A DNA stretch of 64,000 nt from Halichoerus grypus (GCF_964656455.1 NC_135718.1:130431966-130495965); one strand, 5' to 3'. Positions 32,785 through 44,482 are shown, counted from the first letter of the stretch. The notes: generated by a model from the sequence alone, not told the origin. Made by a program: numbers and translations.

Positions 32785-32980
32785 GGGGTGCCTGGGTGGC
32801 TCAGTCAGTTAAGCATCTGCCTTTAGATCAGGTCCTGGGATCGAGCCCTGCATCGCTGGGCTCCCTGCTCAGCGGAGAGTCTGCTTCTCCCTCTCCCTCT
32901 GCCTGCCACTCCCTCTGCTTGAGCTCTCTGTCTCTCTTTCTCTCTGTCAAATAAATAAATAAATAAATCTTTTAAAAAAT
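32785..32980 (+). mobile_element. CAN-SINE inserted at the end of the previous SINE
   Basis: Complete, with head 'gggtgcctgggtggctcag' and an (AAAT)n tail. It lies between the first SINE's tail and that SINE's right target copy, so it arrived second. It lacks a short segment of the usual middle ('atgatcccaggg'). Confidence 0.94.
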
Positions 32981-33024
32981 AACTAAAGTGCTTCTCCTCC
33001 CTAAAAACAGTCTGTTTTTTAGGG

Positions 33025-33590
33025 AACGGTCTGCAAAATGTTTGCAGATGGACCAGAGGCCTGAGAGCCAGAAACCTGTACAATCTAGGAATAACTCCTC
33101 CCAATCTCCCGGCTGTTCTCAGGGCTTTCTCTCTTCTGGCGCCCCTCAGCTCCCCTGCTGGGGACGCTTTGTAGGGGAGGACGTTGTAAGTGACATGGTA
33201 ATGGGCCTAAGCACACACCAAGAGCCAATGGTAGGTACCAGCCGCCCTGTTCCCCCCTCCACAAATCCCCAACCAAGACAGGATGTGATTAACTACTTCT
33301 GAGGAGCATTTGGAACTCAACTTCCAGCGGCTTGAGGAGAGGTCTGATGGAGTCTTTGTTTGCCTGACTCTGAAATTCTGGGGGTGGGGGGAGAGGGTGG
33401 GAGGAGAGGTGGAGGGAGAGGGCTCTGCAGGCCCTTTAGACTCCATGGAGAATCGCCTGATAAATACACAGTCATTTGGAATGTATTGTCTTCCTTCCTA
33501 AGCCTTTAAGATCTGCCTTCTAAATTACTACTAAAGTGTGTGAGTCTCTTACCTGAGCTCTTAGTGTTTTTCTTTTTTTCACTCTTAAAA
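33025..33590. other. Unique sequence with a G-rich purine run
   Basis: Contains 'ggggtggggggagagggtgggagg' near 33380, a potential G-quadruplex. No gene recognised. Confidence 0.35.
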
Positions 33591-33591
33591 T

Positions 33592-33832
33592 CAACTGTAT
33601 TGGAGTATAATTTACATTCAATAAAATGTACTCATTTTAAGGGTATTGTCAGATGAGATTTGACATATGTATATACCCATGTAACCACCACTCCAATCAA
33701 GTTATAGACTATTTCATCACCCCTGAAAATGCCCTCATCCCATCTGCAGGCAGCCTCCCCCCAGCCCCTGGCCCCAGGCAACCACCAGAGGAGTTTTCGG
33801 TCACTGTAGATTGATTTGCCCATTCTAGATAT
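33592..33832 (-). mobile_element. L1M LINE 3' fragment, short
   Basis: 'aatcaactgtattggagtataatttacattcaataaaatg', 'cccatgtaaccaccactcc' and 'ccccaggcaaccaccagaggag' match the reverse-complemented 3' end of an old L1. Confidence 0.75.
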
Positions 33833-34824
33833 CCATGTGTGTGCAGTATGGTCTTTGTGTCACTGCTAGGGTTTGATAAGCCTCAGGGGAGAATAAGTTA
33901 TTTGAGACTCCCGCATGGGCATGGCCCCTGCCAGGGGATCTCCCGTCTCTGCACCCTCTCTGCCCTTCTCGAACCCTTCAGCCTACTCTTACCTGGTGTG
34001 TGGACGTGATACACCTTGAGTCTGTGACAGGAGAAAGATCCCTCCCTTCCCTTTGCTTTGGCACTGAGTCTAGGGAAATGGTAGGGAGAGGAGGTTTGGG
34101 GAATTCTGGCCTATGCCTGCAGAGCTCAAGATGTGGGGGATGACTCTCAACCATGAGAAATGGCTGTGGGGTTCCAGGAGGTAGACCCTGGGTAATGTGG
34201 AGGTGGACAGGCAAATGAGCTGTCCTCTCTCCTGCCGCTGGCTTTGTTACCACTGTTGCTGCCATTCTTTGCATCAAGGTGGGTGTGAAAGCTGCTCTCC
34301 TAGAATTCAGGGGTTCTTTTGAATGAATTGAGGGGCAGGGAAGGGGAGGAAGCAGACTTGAAGCAGACTTCAGGTCCAGCCTGTGGGGTGTGTGTCCTGC
34401 TTAGCAAGGATGTGTTGGAGGACAAACAGCAGGGAGCTTGGCTTATTGGCTGTCTTGTGGACTGGAGCTGACCATGCCACACACTCCTCCTTGTGCTCAG
34501 GTCTGCAGCTTCTGCTCTCCTTGGGCAGGAAGGAAGGGCAGCTCACGACACTTGATTCTTACATGGTGGCAGTGATCCTAGGTGCCAACCTGGTAGAGAA
34601 GGACACAGTGCTAAGAATTTGCTGCAATTTGCATAGCCTTTTGGGGATCCTGTTGACCCATCTCTACAAGTGGGCATATTTGAAGGATATTTTAAGGGTG
34701 CTTTCATTTCTTGAGAAAAAGGGATACAAACTAAAGCCAAGATGCTGTCATTATGATATTTTTTTCTTCTGTTTTATCATCATCTTCATTATTATTTCAC
34801 TGTGGTAAAATACATTGTTGGGGA
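33833..34824. other. Unique sequence, no gene recognised
   Basis: A plus-strand frame of 141 codons (34383-34808) ends in a Phe/Ile-rich string read from the T-rich flank; no domain. The flank 'ctgtggtaaaatacattg' at 34800 could be the start of another antisense L1. Confidence 0.35.
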
Positions 34825-34839
34825 GGAAGAAATTTTTCT

Positions 34840-35052
34840 TTTTTTTTTTTTTTTTTTTTTTTAAAGATTTTATTTATTCATTTATTTGAGAGAGTGAGAG
34901 AGAGAGAGAGCACATGAGAGGGGGGAAGGTCAGAGGGAGAAGCAGACTCCCTGCCGAGCAGGGAGCCCGATGCGGGACTCGATCCCGGGACTCCAGGATC
35001 ATGACCTGAGCCGAAGGCAGTCGCTTAACCAACTGAGCCACCCAGGCGCCCC
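34840..35052 (-). mobile_element. Young CAN-SINE
   Basis: Long T tract, '...actcgatcccgggactccaggatcatgacctgagccgaaggcag', head 'actgagccacccaggcgcccc'. A perfect 15 bp target duplication, ggaagaaatttttct, lies at 34825-34839 and 35053-35067. It shares its variant with the copies at 40.1 and 51.2 kb. Confidence 0.97.
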
Positions 35053-35069
35053 GGAAGAAATTTTTCTAT

Positions 35070-35605
35070 GTCCTTCAAGATCCTTCTAGCTAGATTGAGA
35101 ATAGGTTGACATGAAAGAGAGTAACAGGAGAAAATCAAGTTTAATTGCATACATCCAGGGAATCTACACAGACATGAAAATCCAAAGACAGTCAGGCAAG
35201 ATGAGGTATATGTCATCCTGAACTAAGGAGAAGGGGTAGTGTCTGGAACTTCAAAGGAAAGGAATGCAATTCACAGAAAAATGAAAAAGCCTCAACATTT
35301 GGTAAACAAATATTTGCTGGACCCCTCAGAAACAATGGGACATAGAGGACTTTGATCAGTCAGGCTTTGCTAGGTTCCTCCCTGTCTACCCTGCCTAGTT
35401 TATATCATAATGTAGTTATCTGTGGTGATATCTCCCTTCCTGGAGCCAGTCCTCTATCTAAATTATTTTAGGCAGTTGTGTATGTGTAGGAGGCAGAGGT
35501 GAAAGTTTCTTCCTGAGTCTTTTGGGTCTTGATTATTTTCAGCTTAATAATCTTTTTGTAATCTGCATGTCAATGTGGCCCATCTTGGGGTGGCCTGCCC
35601 TTGGC
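35070..35605. other. Unique sequence, no feature recognised
   Basis: AT-moderate DNA without a domain-bearing frame or a recognisable repeat. Confidence 0.35.
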
Positions 35606-35607
35606 TC

Positions 35608-36115
35608 CTGCAATGCACAACATAAAATTGACCATTTTAACCATTTTTAATTATACCGCTAAGTGGTATTAAACAGATTTACATTATGGTGCAACCATTA
35701 CCACCATCCATCTCCAGAACTTTTCATCTTCCCAAACTGAAATTCCATACCCATTAAACATTAGCTCCCCATTCCCCACTCCCCCTGGTACCTGGCAACC
35801 ACCATTGTACTTTGTCTCTATGAATTCCACTACTCTACGTATTTCATATAAGCAGAATCATGCAGTATTTGTGTGTCTGACTTATATCACTTAGCATAAT
35901 GTTTTCCAGATTCATCCATGTTGTAGCAAGTATCAGAATTCCATTCCTTTTTAAAGCTGAATTAACATTTCATTGTATAGGTATACCACATTTTTGTTTA
36001 TCCATTCATCTGCCTCATCTGCCAATGGGCATCTGAGTTGTTTCTGCCTTTTGGCTGTTGTGAATTATGCTGCTATTATGAACATTTGTATACAAATATC
36101 TGTTCGAGCCATTAT
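35608..36115 (-). mobile_element. L1M LINE 3' fragment
   Basis: 'acataaaattgaccattttaaccattttt', 'ctccagaacttttcatcttcccaaactg', 'cctggcaaccaccattgtac' and 'tttggctgttgtgaattatgctgc' give a clear reverse-complement L1 3' end. Confidence 0.93.
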
Positions 36116-36444
36116 GGTATTTAAATGCTCAGCAGCCCCTCCTAGCAGCTCCTCCTGCTTAAATTTACTGCGACCTAGCGCCCAGAGTGGTGTGCATTCC
36201 TGCTCCCCTAGCCTGGCACCCTGTCTCTTCTTAAATTCGTGCCTGTGGCAAATGGTATGCTTCAAATACTTCAGTCTTTGATGAGTATGGGGGACTTAGG
36301 AGTTTTGAGTTCCTTTCCCTAGAAGCTTTCTTTTCAGTGTGTTTAACTACTCTTGGCCACCAGCTGACTTTTGGAATTTGAGTCCATTAAGTTTCTTAAT
36401 ACCAGAATACAACAGAACACCTTTGGTTCTTCAAGGAAAGAAAA

Positions 36445-36660
36445 GAAACTAAATTTTATCAAGTATCTATTATGTGCTATCAGGTACCTGTGCTATTAGG
36501 TACCATTCAAGGTACTGTAAAAGTACAGCTAGCTTCACATCCTTTTAAAGGGCTCTCCTGTGAGATAGGGACCCAACCTGAGTGTTAAGGGAAGGAAACC
36601 AAGGAGAGGCTCAGAGAAGTTAAGTCACTTGCCCAAGCTCACAGAGGCCAACACTCCATA
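36445..36660 (-). mobile_element. MIR SINE relic
   Basis: 'atctattatgtgctatcagg' and 'gaaaccaaggagaggctcagagaagttaagtcacttgcccaagctcacagagg' fit minus-strand MIR. Confidence 0.7.
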
Positions 36661-36835
36661 CACGACTTAAAAACCTCCCTGGTCTTTCAAATGCAAATGA
36701 GCCAGAGAAATTTCTGGGACCTTGTCTTTTACAATGGAAATCCAAGCCTGGAGTTCCCCTTTTGCTTAGAAAAGAATAATCCTTTGGGCTTCCTTGCCCT
36801 AGTTTCGGTAAAATATGGAATTATTAATTAAGGTT

Positions 36836-36950
36836 TTGTTTTGTTTTTCCAAATACACAAAAGTAGAAAATAGTATCATGAATCCCCACATACCCATTCC
36901 CCAGCTTCAATAATTATGGACACTTGGTCTGTCTTGTTTGATCAGTCAGG
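36836..36950 (-). mobile_element. Old L1M-type fragment
   Basis: 'aaaagtagaaaatagtatcatgaatccccacatacccattccccagcttcaataattatgg' resembles an old L1M 3' segment on the minus strand. Identification is from memory of the consensus. Confidence 0.4.
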
Positions 36951-37429
36951 TTCTTCTTTTTGATCCGTGAGGTCCTCCCAAGTGGAATGGCAGCAGTTGG
37001 TGTTTTCTGGAAGAGAGAAGGGAAATCAGCAGATCTGGGAATAGCTGACCGAAATCTCTTCCCAGCTAGAGGAGTGTTAATCGCCACCGGTTGGAATCCC
37101 CTCTGATGGTTCATTATTCAGCTGGTTACTGAACACCATCCAGGAGGCAGGGGAGGAGGGCAAATCTTTTGAGAGGCCTGGCAGGACCTGGCAGGGTGGT
37201 ATGCAGAGAGGCTTCCCTTTCTTAGAGCATTTTCCTCCTACTGTTTGATTTTATTGGAATTCTTCTGAGTGGCGAAAGGGAAGGTTATGTAAGGATAACT
37301 GTCCCCTTAGGGGAACAACGCTAAGCCAAAGCAGTGTTGAGATGGAACAGGGACTGGTGGGAAATAAGCCTCTAGCCTCTTCAGCTAGATTGATTTAACA
37401 AACATTTCCACTTTTTTTTTTCACTTTTA

Positions 37430-37650
37430 GTTTTTTACGAATACCTCAGTGCGCCAGGCACTGAGCTAAATGCGGCCCATCCAACTCTGACACATTGGTA
37501 TCTGCTCTCAAGAAGTTTGTGGTCCACAAAAATAATAACTAAGAGCAACTCACACTTGTGTGTGCATTGTCTCATTAATACCCCGGCCCCAAACAGTCTG
37601 TAAGAATTATGTCCATGGTGCAGACAAGGAAGCTGGGGCTTCATCCTGCG
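37430..37650 (-). mobile_element. L2 and MIR relics
   Basis: 'gtgcgccaggcactgagctaaatgcgg' and 'tctcaagaagtttgtggtcc' are L2-like. 'ctcacacttgtgtgtgcattgtctcattaatacc' through 'cagacaaggaagctggggc' is MIR-like. Both lie on the minus strand. Confidence 0.5.
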
Positions 37651-39825
37651 CTGTGTGTGCAGAATACGTGTAGGTTGGGGAGGGCTGAGGGTCAGAGGAG
37701 GGCTGAGGGGACCCGGACCTTCTCTCAGGCTGCAGGAATGTGCTTCTGTAAAAACCCCGCCAGATGTGTGTTCCCAGAGGATTGAGGGCAGCCAAATGGC
37801 GTATTTTTTTCTTTGGACTTTATCGAGGACCATGGTATTGATTTTTATTTAAAAACAGGGCCATTCTTCAGGAGGAGGGGAAAAGTCAAGACTGGAACTT
37901 GAGAAAGAGTTCTTTCCTGGGGCTGCAGGAAGGGATGGACAGTTTGTCTGTTTGGATTTTATTTAAAAGAAGATTTGGTGTCTTTCAAACTGATGGGACT
38001 GAAAGAGGTCATTTTAAGGATAAGGAAGGAGCAGTTTCTGATCTGGGCTGACTCTGCCCAGTGATCAGGTGGTTTGGGGTTCTTGTGGCGGGTCGGGGAA
38101 CAGCTGATAGCGTCATCCCTGTCCTCCTGGGGTGAGGGGGGCTCTGGTACCCAGTTTCTGCATGGAAGCCTGCCTTGTGAGTTTGAACAGATTTTCTACA
38201 ATCGGCTCGGCTAATGTGTCTAGCAGGGGGCAGTAAATGATTTATTTTAAAAGACAATCTATGAACCTCTTTCCACTCTCCCCAGGCAGCCCCTCCTCCC
38301 TGGCTGTGGGTCAGCCATGACCTGCAGGGTTAAGGTAAACTTAGAAGGCTCTGCCTACCCACCCATAAAGGATGTGAAACATTGAAATGAGAGTCCCAAA
38401 GGCCAGGCTCTCCTTTAAGAAGAGAGAAAAGGAAAGCGTTTATTATTAGCATTCTGATTTTTTCTTTTAATTTTTAATTTATTTAAAAAAATAAAGAGGT
38501 TTTTCTACCATGAGACGAGGTGCGAGGTGCCATCTGGACCGGAAGCAGGAAGAAGGAACATCCAGGTTCCTTCCAACTATGTCATTTTGGTCTTCTTCCC
38601 TCATTGTCCCCATCCTGGAGTCCCAGGTAATTTAAAAGCAAGACTGAGTGCAAGATCAGCTTCCTATAGAACCCCAGAGAAAATGCTGTCTTCCAATCAG
38701 TGCATCATCTCCATCTGGACCTTGCTGACAGAGAGAGGAAACATGAAAGTGCACGAGGACACCTCTTTCAGGAACAGAGGGTGTCCCAAACTGGCGAGAC
38801 AAATGCATGTGGCCTCTCAGAACAAGCCAGAATGTGGCAGCCTGCCTGCCCTCCTGGGACTGCAACTCACAGATGACGGTTGCTATGGATACGGGCAACT
38901 GGGGCTCCCCTGGGGCAGCGGGGAGTTGAAGGCGTGAGGCTGTTTGTTGCAATGTCTGTGCTTTCCTCACCGCGGAGCCACACGGTGAGGGACAGGGGAC
39001 CTGCCTGGCCTGAGCGGTGCCTCCTCAGGGCCCACCCTGGGGGCCCTGGGTACCTAAGGCCACACCACCTGTGTAGAGTCGCTGGGCTTTAGGTGACACA
39101 TGGGGGGCCTGTCCATCGGTGCTGCATGGGCAGTTCTCTCCTCTTTTCTCCTCATTTTGGAGGCTGGCAGGGCTAATGCTAATAGCTCCCCAGACCCAGG
39201 AGAACATTCCTGGATTGGAGGCATTACCTGGTGAAGCTTTATACTATGAGTGGGGCTCTGTCCTGGAGGCTGCAGGAAAGGTATGAAAAGGTAGGGGGAA
39301 CATAGTTTATGCCATCCGGACATGCCTGGTATGAGGGGAGAGACACAGCCCATGCCATCCTTGAGCTCCCAGTCCGATGGGGACCACCAGAGGTACACCA
39401 AGGACCCAGGGTCACGGACAGAGACAGGGTAGAAAAAGCCCATCACTTCACACTTCCCATAAAGTCAGACATGTCTGGGGTGTACCAGGTACTGTACATG
39501 GGCCCTTCCTGCCCCTCTGGACTCAGTATCGCTGCTCTTCCCCCAGCCTCCCTCCACTTCTGCCACACCGGGCCCTGGGCTCTTCCTGAGACCCCAGCGG
39601 CTGGGGCACTTGGGCCCTGCCTTGCCGTTCCCTTGGCCGGGGGCTGTTTTCTCCATCACCTCCCAGTTGCCTCACTGTTTCACCATATTTATTCAGATCT
39701 CTGCTTTGGTACAATTTCCTGACCACCCTGTGGCAAGCAGCATTTCCCGGCTTCCCAGACCCCTCCCTTAGCCTCTCTGCCTGCTTGACTTTTCTTCACA
39801 GCACCTGTACTATTGACTAGTTTAC
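37651..39825. other. Unique sequence, 2.2 kb, no gene recognised
   Basis: A plus-strand frame of 136 codons (38527-38937) and a minus-strand frame of 130 codons (39054-39446) show no domains. GC content rises toward 39 kb. An X-box-like site lies at 38879-38892. Confidence 0.4.
38879..38892 (+). promoter_or_regulatory. X-box-like (RFX) half-conserved site
   Basis: GTTGCTATGGATAC matches the left half of an RFX site well and the right half partly. It is a weaker candidate than the one at 17.6 kb. Confidence 0.25.
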
Positions 39826-39829
39826 TGCT

Positions 39830-39965
39830 GGATTGTCTGCCTCCCCTGCTGGACGGTCAGCTCCTCCAGTGCTGGCACAGTGCCTTGTTGACCACTGTGT
39901 CCCACTGCGAAGAGTATCACCTGGAATCTGGGAGGTACTCAATAAATACTGGATGAATGAGTGAC
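39830..39965 (+). mobile_element. L2 LINE 3' tail
   Basis: 'ctggacggtcagctcctccagtgctggcacagtgccttg', 'tgtcccactgcgaag' and 'ggtactcaataaatactggatgaatgagtg' reproduce the L2 3' end in order. Confidence 0.72.
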
Positions 39966-40110
39966 AAACTGTGTAGCATATGGTTAGCTTTGCATTCTCC
40001 AGGAGTGTCGACAAATGCTTTTCTAGTAGTCCGCCAATTGTAAAGATAAAACTTCTTACTTGCAATTCTAATTTGTGATTGAAAGACATTCTTCTTAAAA
40101 TTAGATTTTG

Positions 40111-40305
40111 GGGCGCCTGGGTGGCTCAGTTGGTTAAGCGACTGCCTTCGGCTCAGGTCATGATCCTGGAGTCCCGGGATCGAGTCCCGCATCGGGCTCC
40201 CTGCTCGGCAGGGAGTCTGCTTCTCCCTCTGACCCTCCCCCCTCTCATGTGCTCTCTCTCTCCTCTCATCCTCTCTCAAATAAATAAATAAAATCTTTTA
40301 AAAAA
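40111..40305 (+). mobile_element. Young CAN-SINE
   Basis: Complete copy of the 'gactgccttcggctcagg / ctggagtcccgggatcg' variant. A perfect target duplication, aaaattagattttg, lies at 40097-40110 and 40306-40319. Confidence 0.97.
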
Positions 40306-40320
40306 AAAATTAGATTTTGG

Positions 40321-41910
40321 TTTCCTAAGACAATACCTCTCACATGGGGGTATATGGACCCCGGGAGGTTCTTAGATATGATCATGGCAGTTTGGGGATT
40401 TGTGTTACTTTTGGAAGGGGTCTGCATATTAGTCAAGTTTGGAGGACCCATGTGTAGTTGCTGGAAATCATGTACATAAGGCTTATGAGGTAGGGTGCAT
40501 TGGAGGTGGCCTCTGGAGAACTTTCTGGAAAGCAGATCTTGAGCAGCAAGTTGAAAGAAAGGAGCAGGTCTTTATACAAGACAGAAAGGCATTGGGTGAC
40601 TTGCTTTCGGGGTCTGGCTGGTGATGGTAAGGGGCCATAGGAGGCAAGCCCCCATGAGCCGTGGGGTCCCAGCATATCTACTTGGCTGAAGTGGAGTCTG
40701 AACTTGGATAGAGCAAGGTGAAGCAGTTAAGTTGAGAGCACTTCCTGCCCCGGGAGCCTGGATTTGAGTGACAGCCATGCAGGGCTGGGACTGCACTGGA
40801 GCAGTGACCCATAAACTCTGCTTTCTGGCCCCCTCCCCATCACTTACGGCTCACTGCAGTTTTGTTGGCGTGACGGCCCCTCCAGGGAGCGCCGTCCCCC
40901 CTCCGCCCCCCCCCCCCCCCCCGCCGTGGCTGGTGCAGCTGGGGCGGAGGGTGTGTGCAGGAGTCAGCTGGCAGGTGGAAGATGACCCAGCCCACGGAGG
41001 ACGGTCCCCGGCTCACCAGCTTGCAGTCCTTTGTTTAACTGGGAATCAACCAGGCCAGAGGTCAGCATTTTCCTTGGAAGACTGTCAGAGCCTGCCTATG
41101 GTTAACGGGGAGCAGGGTCAAGTTCCCAGGGAGTGGGCCAGGATCAGGCCCTATCTCCTGAATCAGCTCTCCACTGTCTGCAGTCTGGCTGGTGCCAGCA
41201 CCAGGTGACTGGCAAGGTGGCCTCTGCAGCCTGGTCACCGAACCAGACGCGAGCCGCCGCTGGGAGGCCCTTTACAAACCAGGCAGTGACTTCCTTGTTA
41301 TAGGGACGAGGTGCCCAGAGTTACTGCAGAGCTGGGACCCAGACCAGCTCAACACTCTTTCTGACACCTACTGTTTGGGACAGGGGCCCAGGTGGGCAGT
41401 GAGATGGGGGCCCCAGCGCCCTGCACCTTGCTTCCTATACTTCACTCCGAAGTATTAAGGTCTGCTCAGGGAGGTTAAAAGTATCCCGCTCTCTGCTGGA
41501 GTGACGGTTGTTCTCCTTGAACACACGGCTGTGATGTGGCTTCCTCACCCTGCCGGGGGTGGCGAAACAGACACACTCCAGGACTGTGCTCGGGAGACTT
41601 TCAGCCCTGGGGGTGAAGTGTGCATAATGAATAGCCCTGAAATGAAAGGGAGGGGCCTGTGCCTGGCAGGGCTCCACCCTTCTCTGTTGGCCGGCTTCCC
41701 TTCCACCTGCCCTAGTGCTTCCAGGGTCCCTCATCGTGGGGGTGGTTCCTGAAATCACCGTCTGGGTTTTGAGGTCCCTTCCTCCTGCCCCCTCCCTGGC
41801 TTGGAGGATGGGATCATGTGGAGGCCAGCAGAAGGGGAATGGGGCAGAGAGAATGCCTGACCTAGAAGATAAACTGAAGGCCTGTTCAGTTTGGGATCTT
41901 GAGGAGGGAG
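40321..41910. other. GC-rich unique sequence with a poly(C) run
   Basis: A run of 17 C lies at 40906-40922 within a CCGCCC context. The 146-codon plus frame (40768-41208) and the 181-codon minus frame (41435-41980) have no domains, and the second also overlaps a MIR. No gene called. Confidence 0.4.
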
Positions 41911-41914
41911 TGAG

Positions 41915-42350
41915 AAATGTCTGAGTGTTAAGGGCTCTGGTTTTGGAGCCTGAGATTTGGAGACTGAGATTTGCACCCAAGCCCTTTGCCCTGATCTTGA
42001 TCAGACTGCTTAACCTTTCTAAGCTTCAGTTTCCTCATCTAAAAAAGTAGAGTTAAAAGTGCCTCGAACACATGGGGCGCCTGGGTGGCTCAGCCCATTA
42101 AGTGTCTGCCTTTGGCTCAGGTCATGATCCTGGGGTCCTGGGATGGAGCCCCAGGTTGGGCTCTCTGCTCAGCAGGGAGCCTGCTTCTCCCTCTGCCTGC
42201 CGCTCCCCCTGCTTGTGCACTCTCTCTCTGAAATAAATAAAGTCTTTAAAAAAAAAAAAAAGGCAGCACCTCGCACACAGCACTGTGATGAGGACTCCCT
42301 GAGATAATATATATCAATAGAGCACTCATCCGAGTGCCCAGTCCCTAGTA
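41915..42350 (+). mobile_element. MIR SINE relic, split by a CAN-SINE
   Basis: The left part is 41915-42073 ('gttaagggctctggttttggagcctgag', 'gactgcttaacctttctaagcttcagtttcctcatct'). The right part is 42263-42350 ('cacctcgcacacagcactg', then the diverged tail). Confidence 0.72.
42074..42262 (+). mobile_element. CAN-SINE
   Basis: Complete copy. Flanking gtgcctcgaacaca (42059-42072) and gcacctcgcacaca (42266-42279) form a target duplication with two mismatches inside the MIR. Confidence 0.95.
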
Positions 42351-42479
42351 GGTAAACATGATAACGTAACTCAGCATCGTCATCATCACCACATGATGGC
42401 CCAGTGCCTACGTTGTGCCCAACACCGTGGTGTGTGTTACAGAAGATCAAGGGGATTTCTGCACCAGCCATTGGGCATG

Positions 42480-43145
42480 GATGGGTCTGAATAGAGAGAG
42501 TGACATAAAAGAGAGTACCCTCCAAAACATACACATCAATCTAAAATGGGGAGATTTCGACTAAGTAAGGATGTGTTAGGGAGAAATCCATAAGGGAAGG
42601 CCTTTTGAGGCATTGAGTGTGGGATTAGGAAAAAGCTTGGCATATTTTCAAAATAATATTCCAGTTTTAGTATCTCCCCCCACCCTTCTCTCCCTAAGTG
42701 AACAATTGAGAATAACACAGTGAGGTTCAAGGAGGAAGTCCTTGGCCAGGTGGCCAGTAGCCCAGAGAATAAAACCTTCCATCTTCACATTCACCTTGCC
42801 CTCCTGGGGGCAGAGACCACTAAGGAGCCTCCTTCTCAAAGATCAGAGCGTCTGCATGGCCCAATGGAGGAAGAATCTTCCACCCTCTTTGCTCTTGCTG
42901 GACTCTGTGGGATGCTAGAAATATTTTTCAACCCACCGAAGGAGAAAGAACTGACCAGGGCCGGTGCCAAAATATTCAGTAAATTCAAAAGAGTCTTTTG
43001 TTTGATGAAGAAAGCCGCTGGCCTGGCGCCTCCTCTTCTGATCTGACATCACAGCCTGGTGGGTTGGGCCTTCCATTCTCATCCAGCCCCCACTCCCGGG
43101 CTGAAAGGCAGTTCGCCTATTCAGGATTCTTTAGGAAAGCTCATT
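42480..43145. other. Unique sequence, no gene recognised
   Basis: A plus frame of 108 codons (42720-43046) has no domain. Confidence 0.35.
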
Positions 43146-43149
43146 TCTG

Positions 43150-43262
43150 GTTCCACCTGTTTGTTGGACAGCCTTAGACAACTCCTTGGGCCCCTCTGGC
43201 CTGAGTTGCTTCACCTGTGAAATGGCCATACCAGCTCCGCTCCCTCTGAAGGGTGAGTTCTG
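43150..43262 (+). mobile_element. MIR SINE relic
   Basis: 'gccttagacaactccttgggcccctctggcctgagttgcttcacctgtgaaatggcc' is MIR core text on the plus strand. Confidence 0.55.
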
Positions 43263-43499
43263 ACCTGGTGGTCTCTTGCTCGACCTCCAGCTCTCAGGTC
43301 TGAGCTTGGATGACACGAGTGTTGCCCCTTTTCCAGATGGGCACTCCGGGATGTCAAACATACAATTCTGCCATGATCCAAAACACGTTTGAGCTCTGCT
43401 TTGGAATTTGCCTTTGAGCTTGGGCACATTCGTTCAATATCCTCAGTGATGGACAGTCTTCTTCCTCTTACAGGGAAGTTGATTTCCAAATCGGGACAG

Positions 43500-43920
43500 T
43501 AAGTCATGTAGTATACACATGTGTCATGACAATAAGGATATGATCAAACTGAATGAAGACACTTCTAGTTCCAAACAAATGAGGCTGATTTTGTTCTGCT
43601 TTAAACTGACTCAGAAGTCAGTTCCAAGTAAAATTTTAAGAACATTTTGAGCAAGCACTGCATCCTGAGAACACAAGTGGTAGACTCTTGTAATTTTAAG
43701 GACAACACTCATTTGGATACATTAATTCTGATTTTAAAAAATAAATTTCTACTTTATATATTTATACTGCATGTTTTAAAAAGGCAATTATCCTCTTTGT
43801 TCCTGTTCATTTCCTAATGCATTTGTTTTATGTTAGGGTGTCTGTGATTTTTATTTTCTTAACAATGTGGCTTGCCCTGATCATTATCAGTTATAAAAAC
43901 GTAAAACGTCCCGTCTCATG
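43500..43920. other. AT-rich unique block, candidate conserved noncoding element
   Basis: Non-repetitive, rich in TAAT/ATTA and TTTTAAGA words. It has no open frame of note and no repeat similarity that I recognise. Confidence 0.35.
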
Positions 43921-43959
43921 GTTCTCAGACCTATCTCAGCTCGCTCAAACCCAGACTTC

Positions 43960-44083
43960 TGGGCTCACACACATTTTCTGATTTGGTAAGTCTAGGGGGG
44001 CTTTGTAATTTGCATTTTTAATAGACTCCCAGGTGATGCTGCTGCCCCGGGACCATATTTTGCGAACCCCTGGCCTAACTGAA
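43960..44083. mobile_element. MER5-like hAT DNA transposon relic
   Basis: 'gatttggtaagtctaggggggc', 'aatttgcatttttaatagactcccaggtgatgctg' and 'gcgaacccctggcc' follow the short hAT-Charlie consensus. Confidence 0.6.
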
Positions 44084-44089
44084 AGGGGT

Positions 44090-44200
44090 TTGGGTGATCA
44101 AATCCAACTCCCTTTGTTGTACAGATCGGTAAACTGAGGTACAGGGAGACGTGCCTCCCTTGCAAAGCTGGCAGTGGAATCCAAACATCCTATATGCCCC
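44090..44200 (-). mobile_element. MIR-like or related ancient repeat
   Basis: 'gatcaaatccaactccctttgttgtacagatcggtaaactgaggtacagggag' is an ancient mammalian repeat text of MIR type on the minus strand. The exact family is uncertain. Confidence 0.4.
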
Positions 44201-44283
44201 GTCTGGTGCTTCACAAACTCCTGTTTCTTGATTTGAGACTAGTTAACAGGACACCACTTTTTAGAATTTTGCAAAACCTTCTT

Positions 44284-44482
44284 TTTTTTTTTTTTTAAGA
44301 TTTTATTTATTTATTTGACAGAAAGAGACACAGCAAGAGAAGGAACACAAGCAAGGGGAGTGGAAGAGGGAGAAGCAGGCCTCCCATGGAGCAGGGAGCC
44401 GGACACAAGGCTCGATCCCAGGACCCCGGGATCATGACTGAGCCGAAGGTAGACACTTAACGACTGAGCCACCCAGGCGCCC
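44284..44482 (-). mobile_element. CAN-SINE
   Basis: T tract, purine-rich body, head 'actgagccacccaggcgcc'. A perfect 14 bp target duplication, tgcaaaaccttctt, lies at 44270-44283 and 44483-44496. Confidence 0.97.

Noticed and set aside
40111..40180. tRNA-like head with A and B box-like text
   Set aside because: It is the promoter region of the CAN-SINE, not a functional tRNA gene. The same applies to all SINE copies.
41435..41980. 181-codon minus-strand open frame
   Set aside because: No recognisable domain, overlaps a MIR relic at its 5' end, and shares the region with long frames on the other strand.
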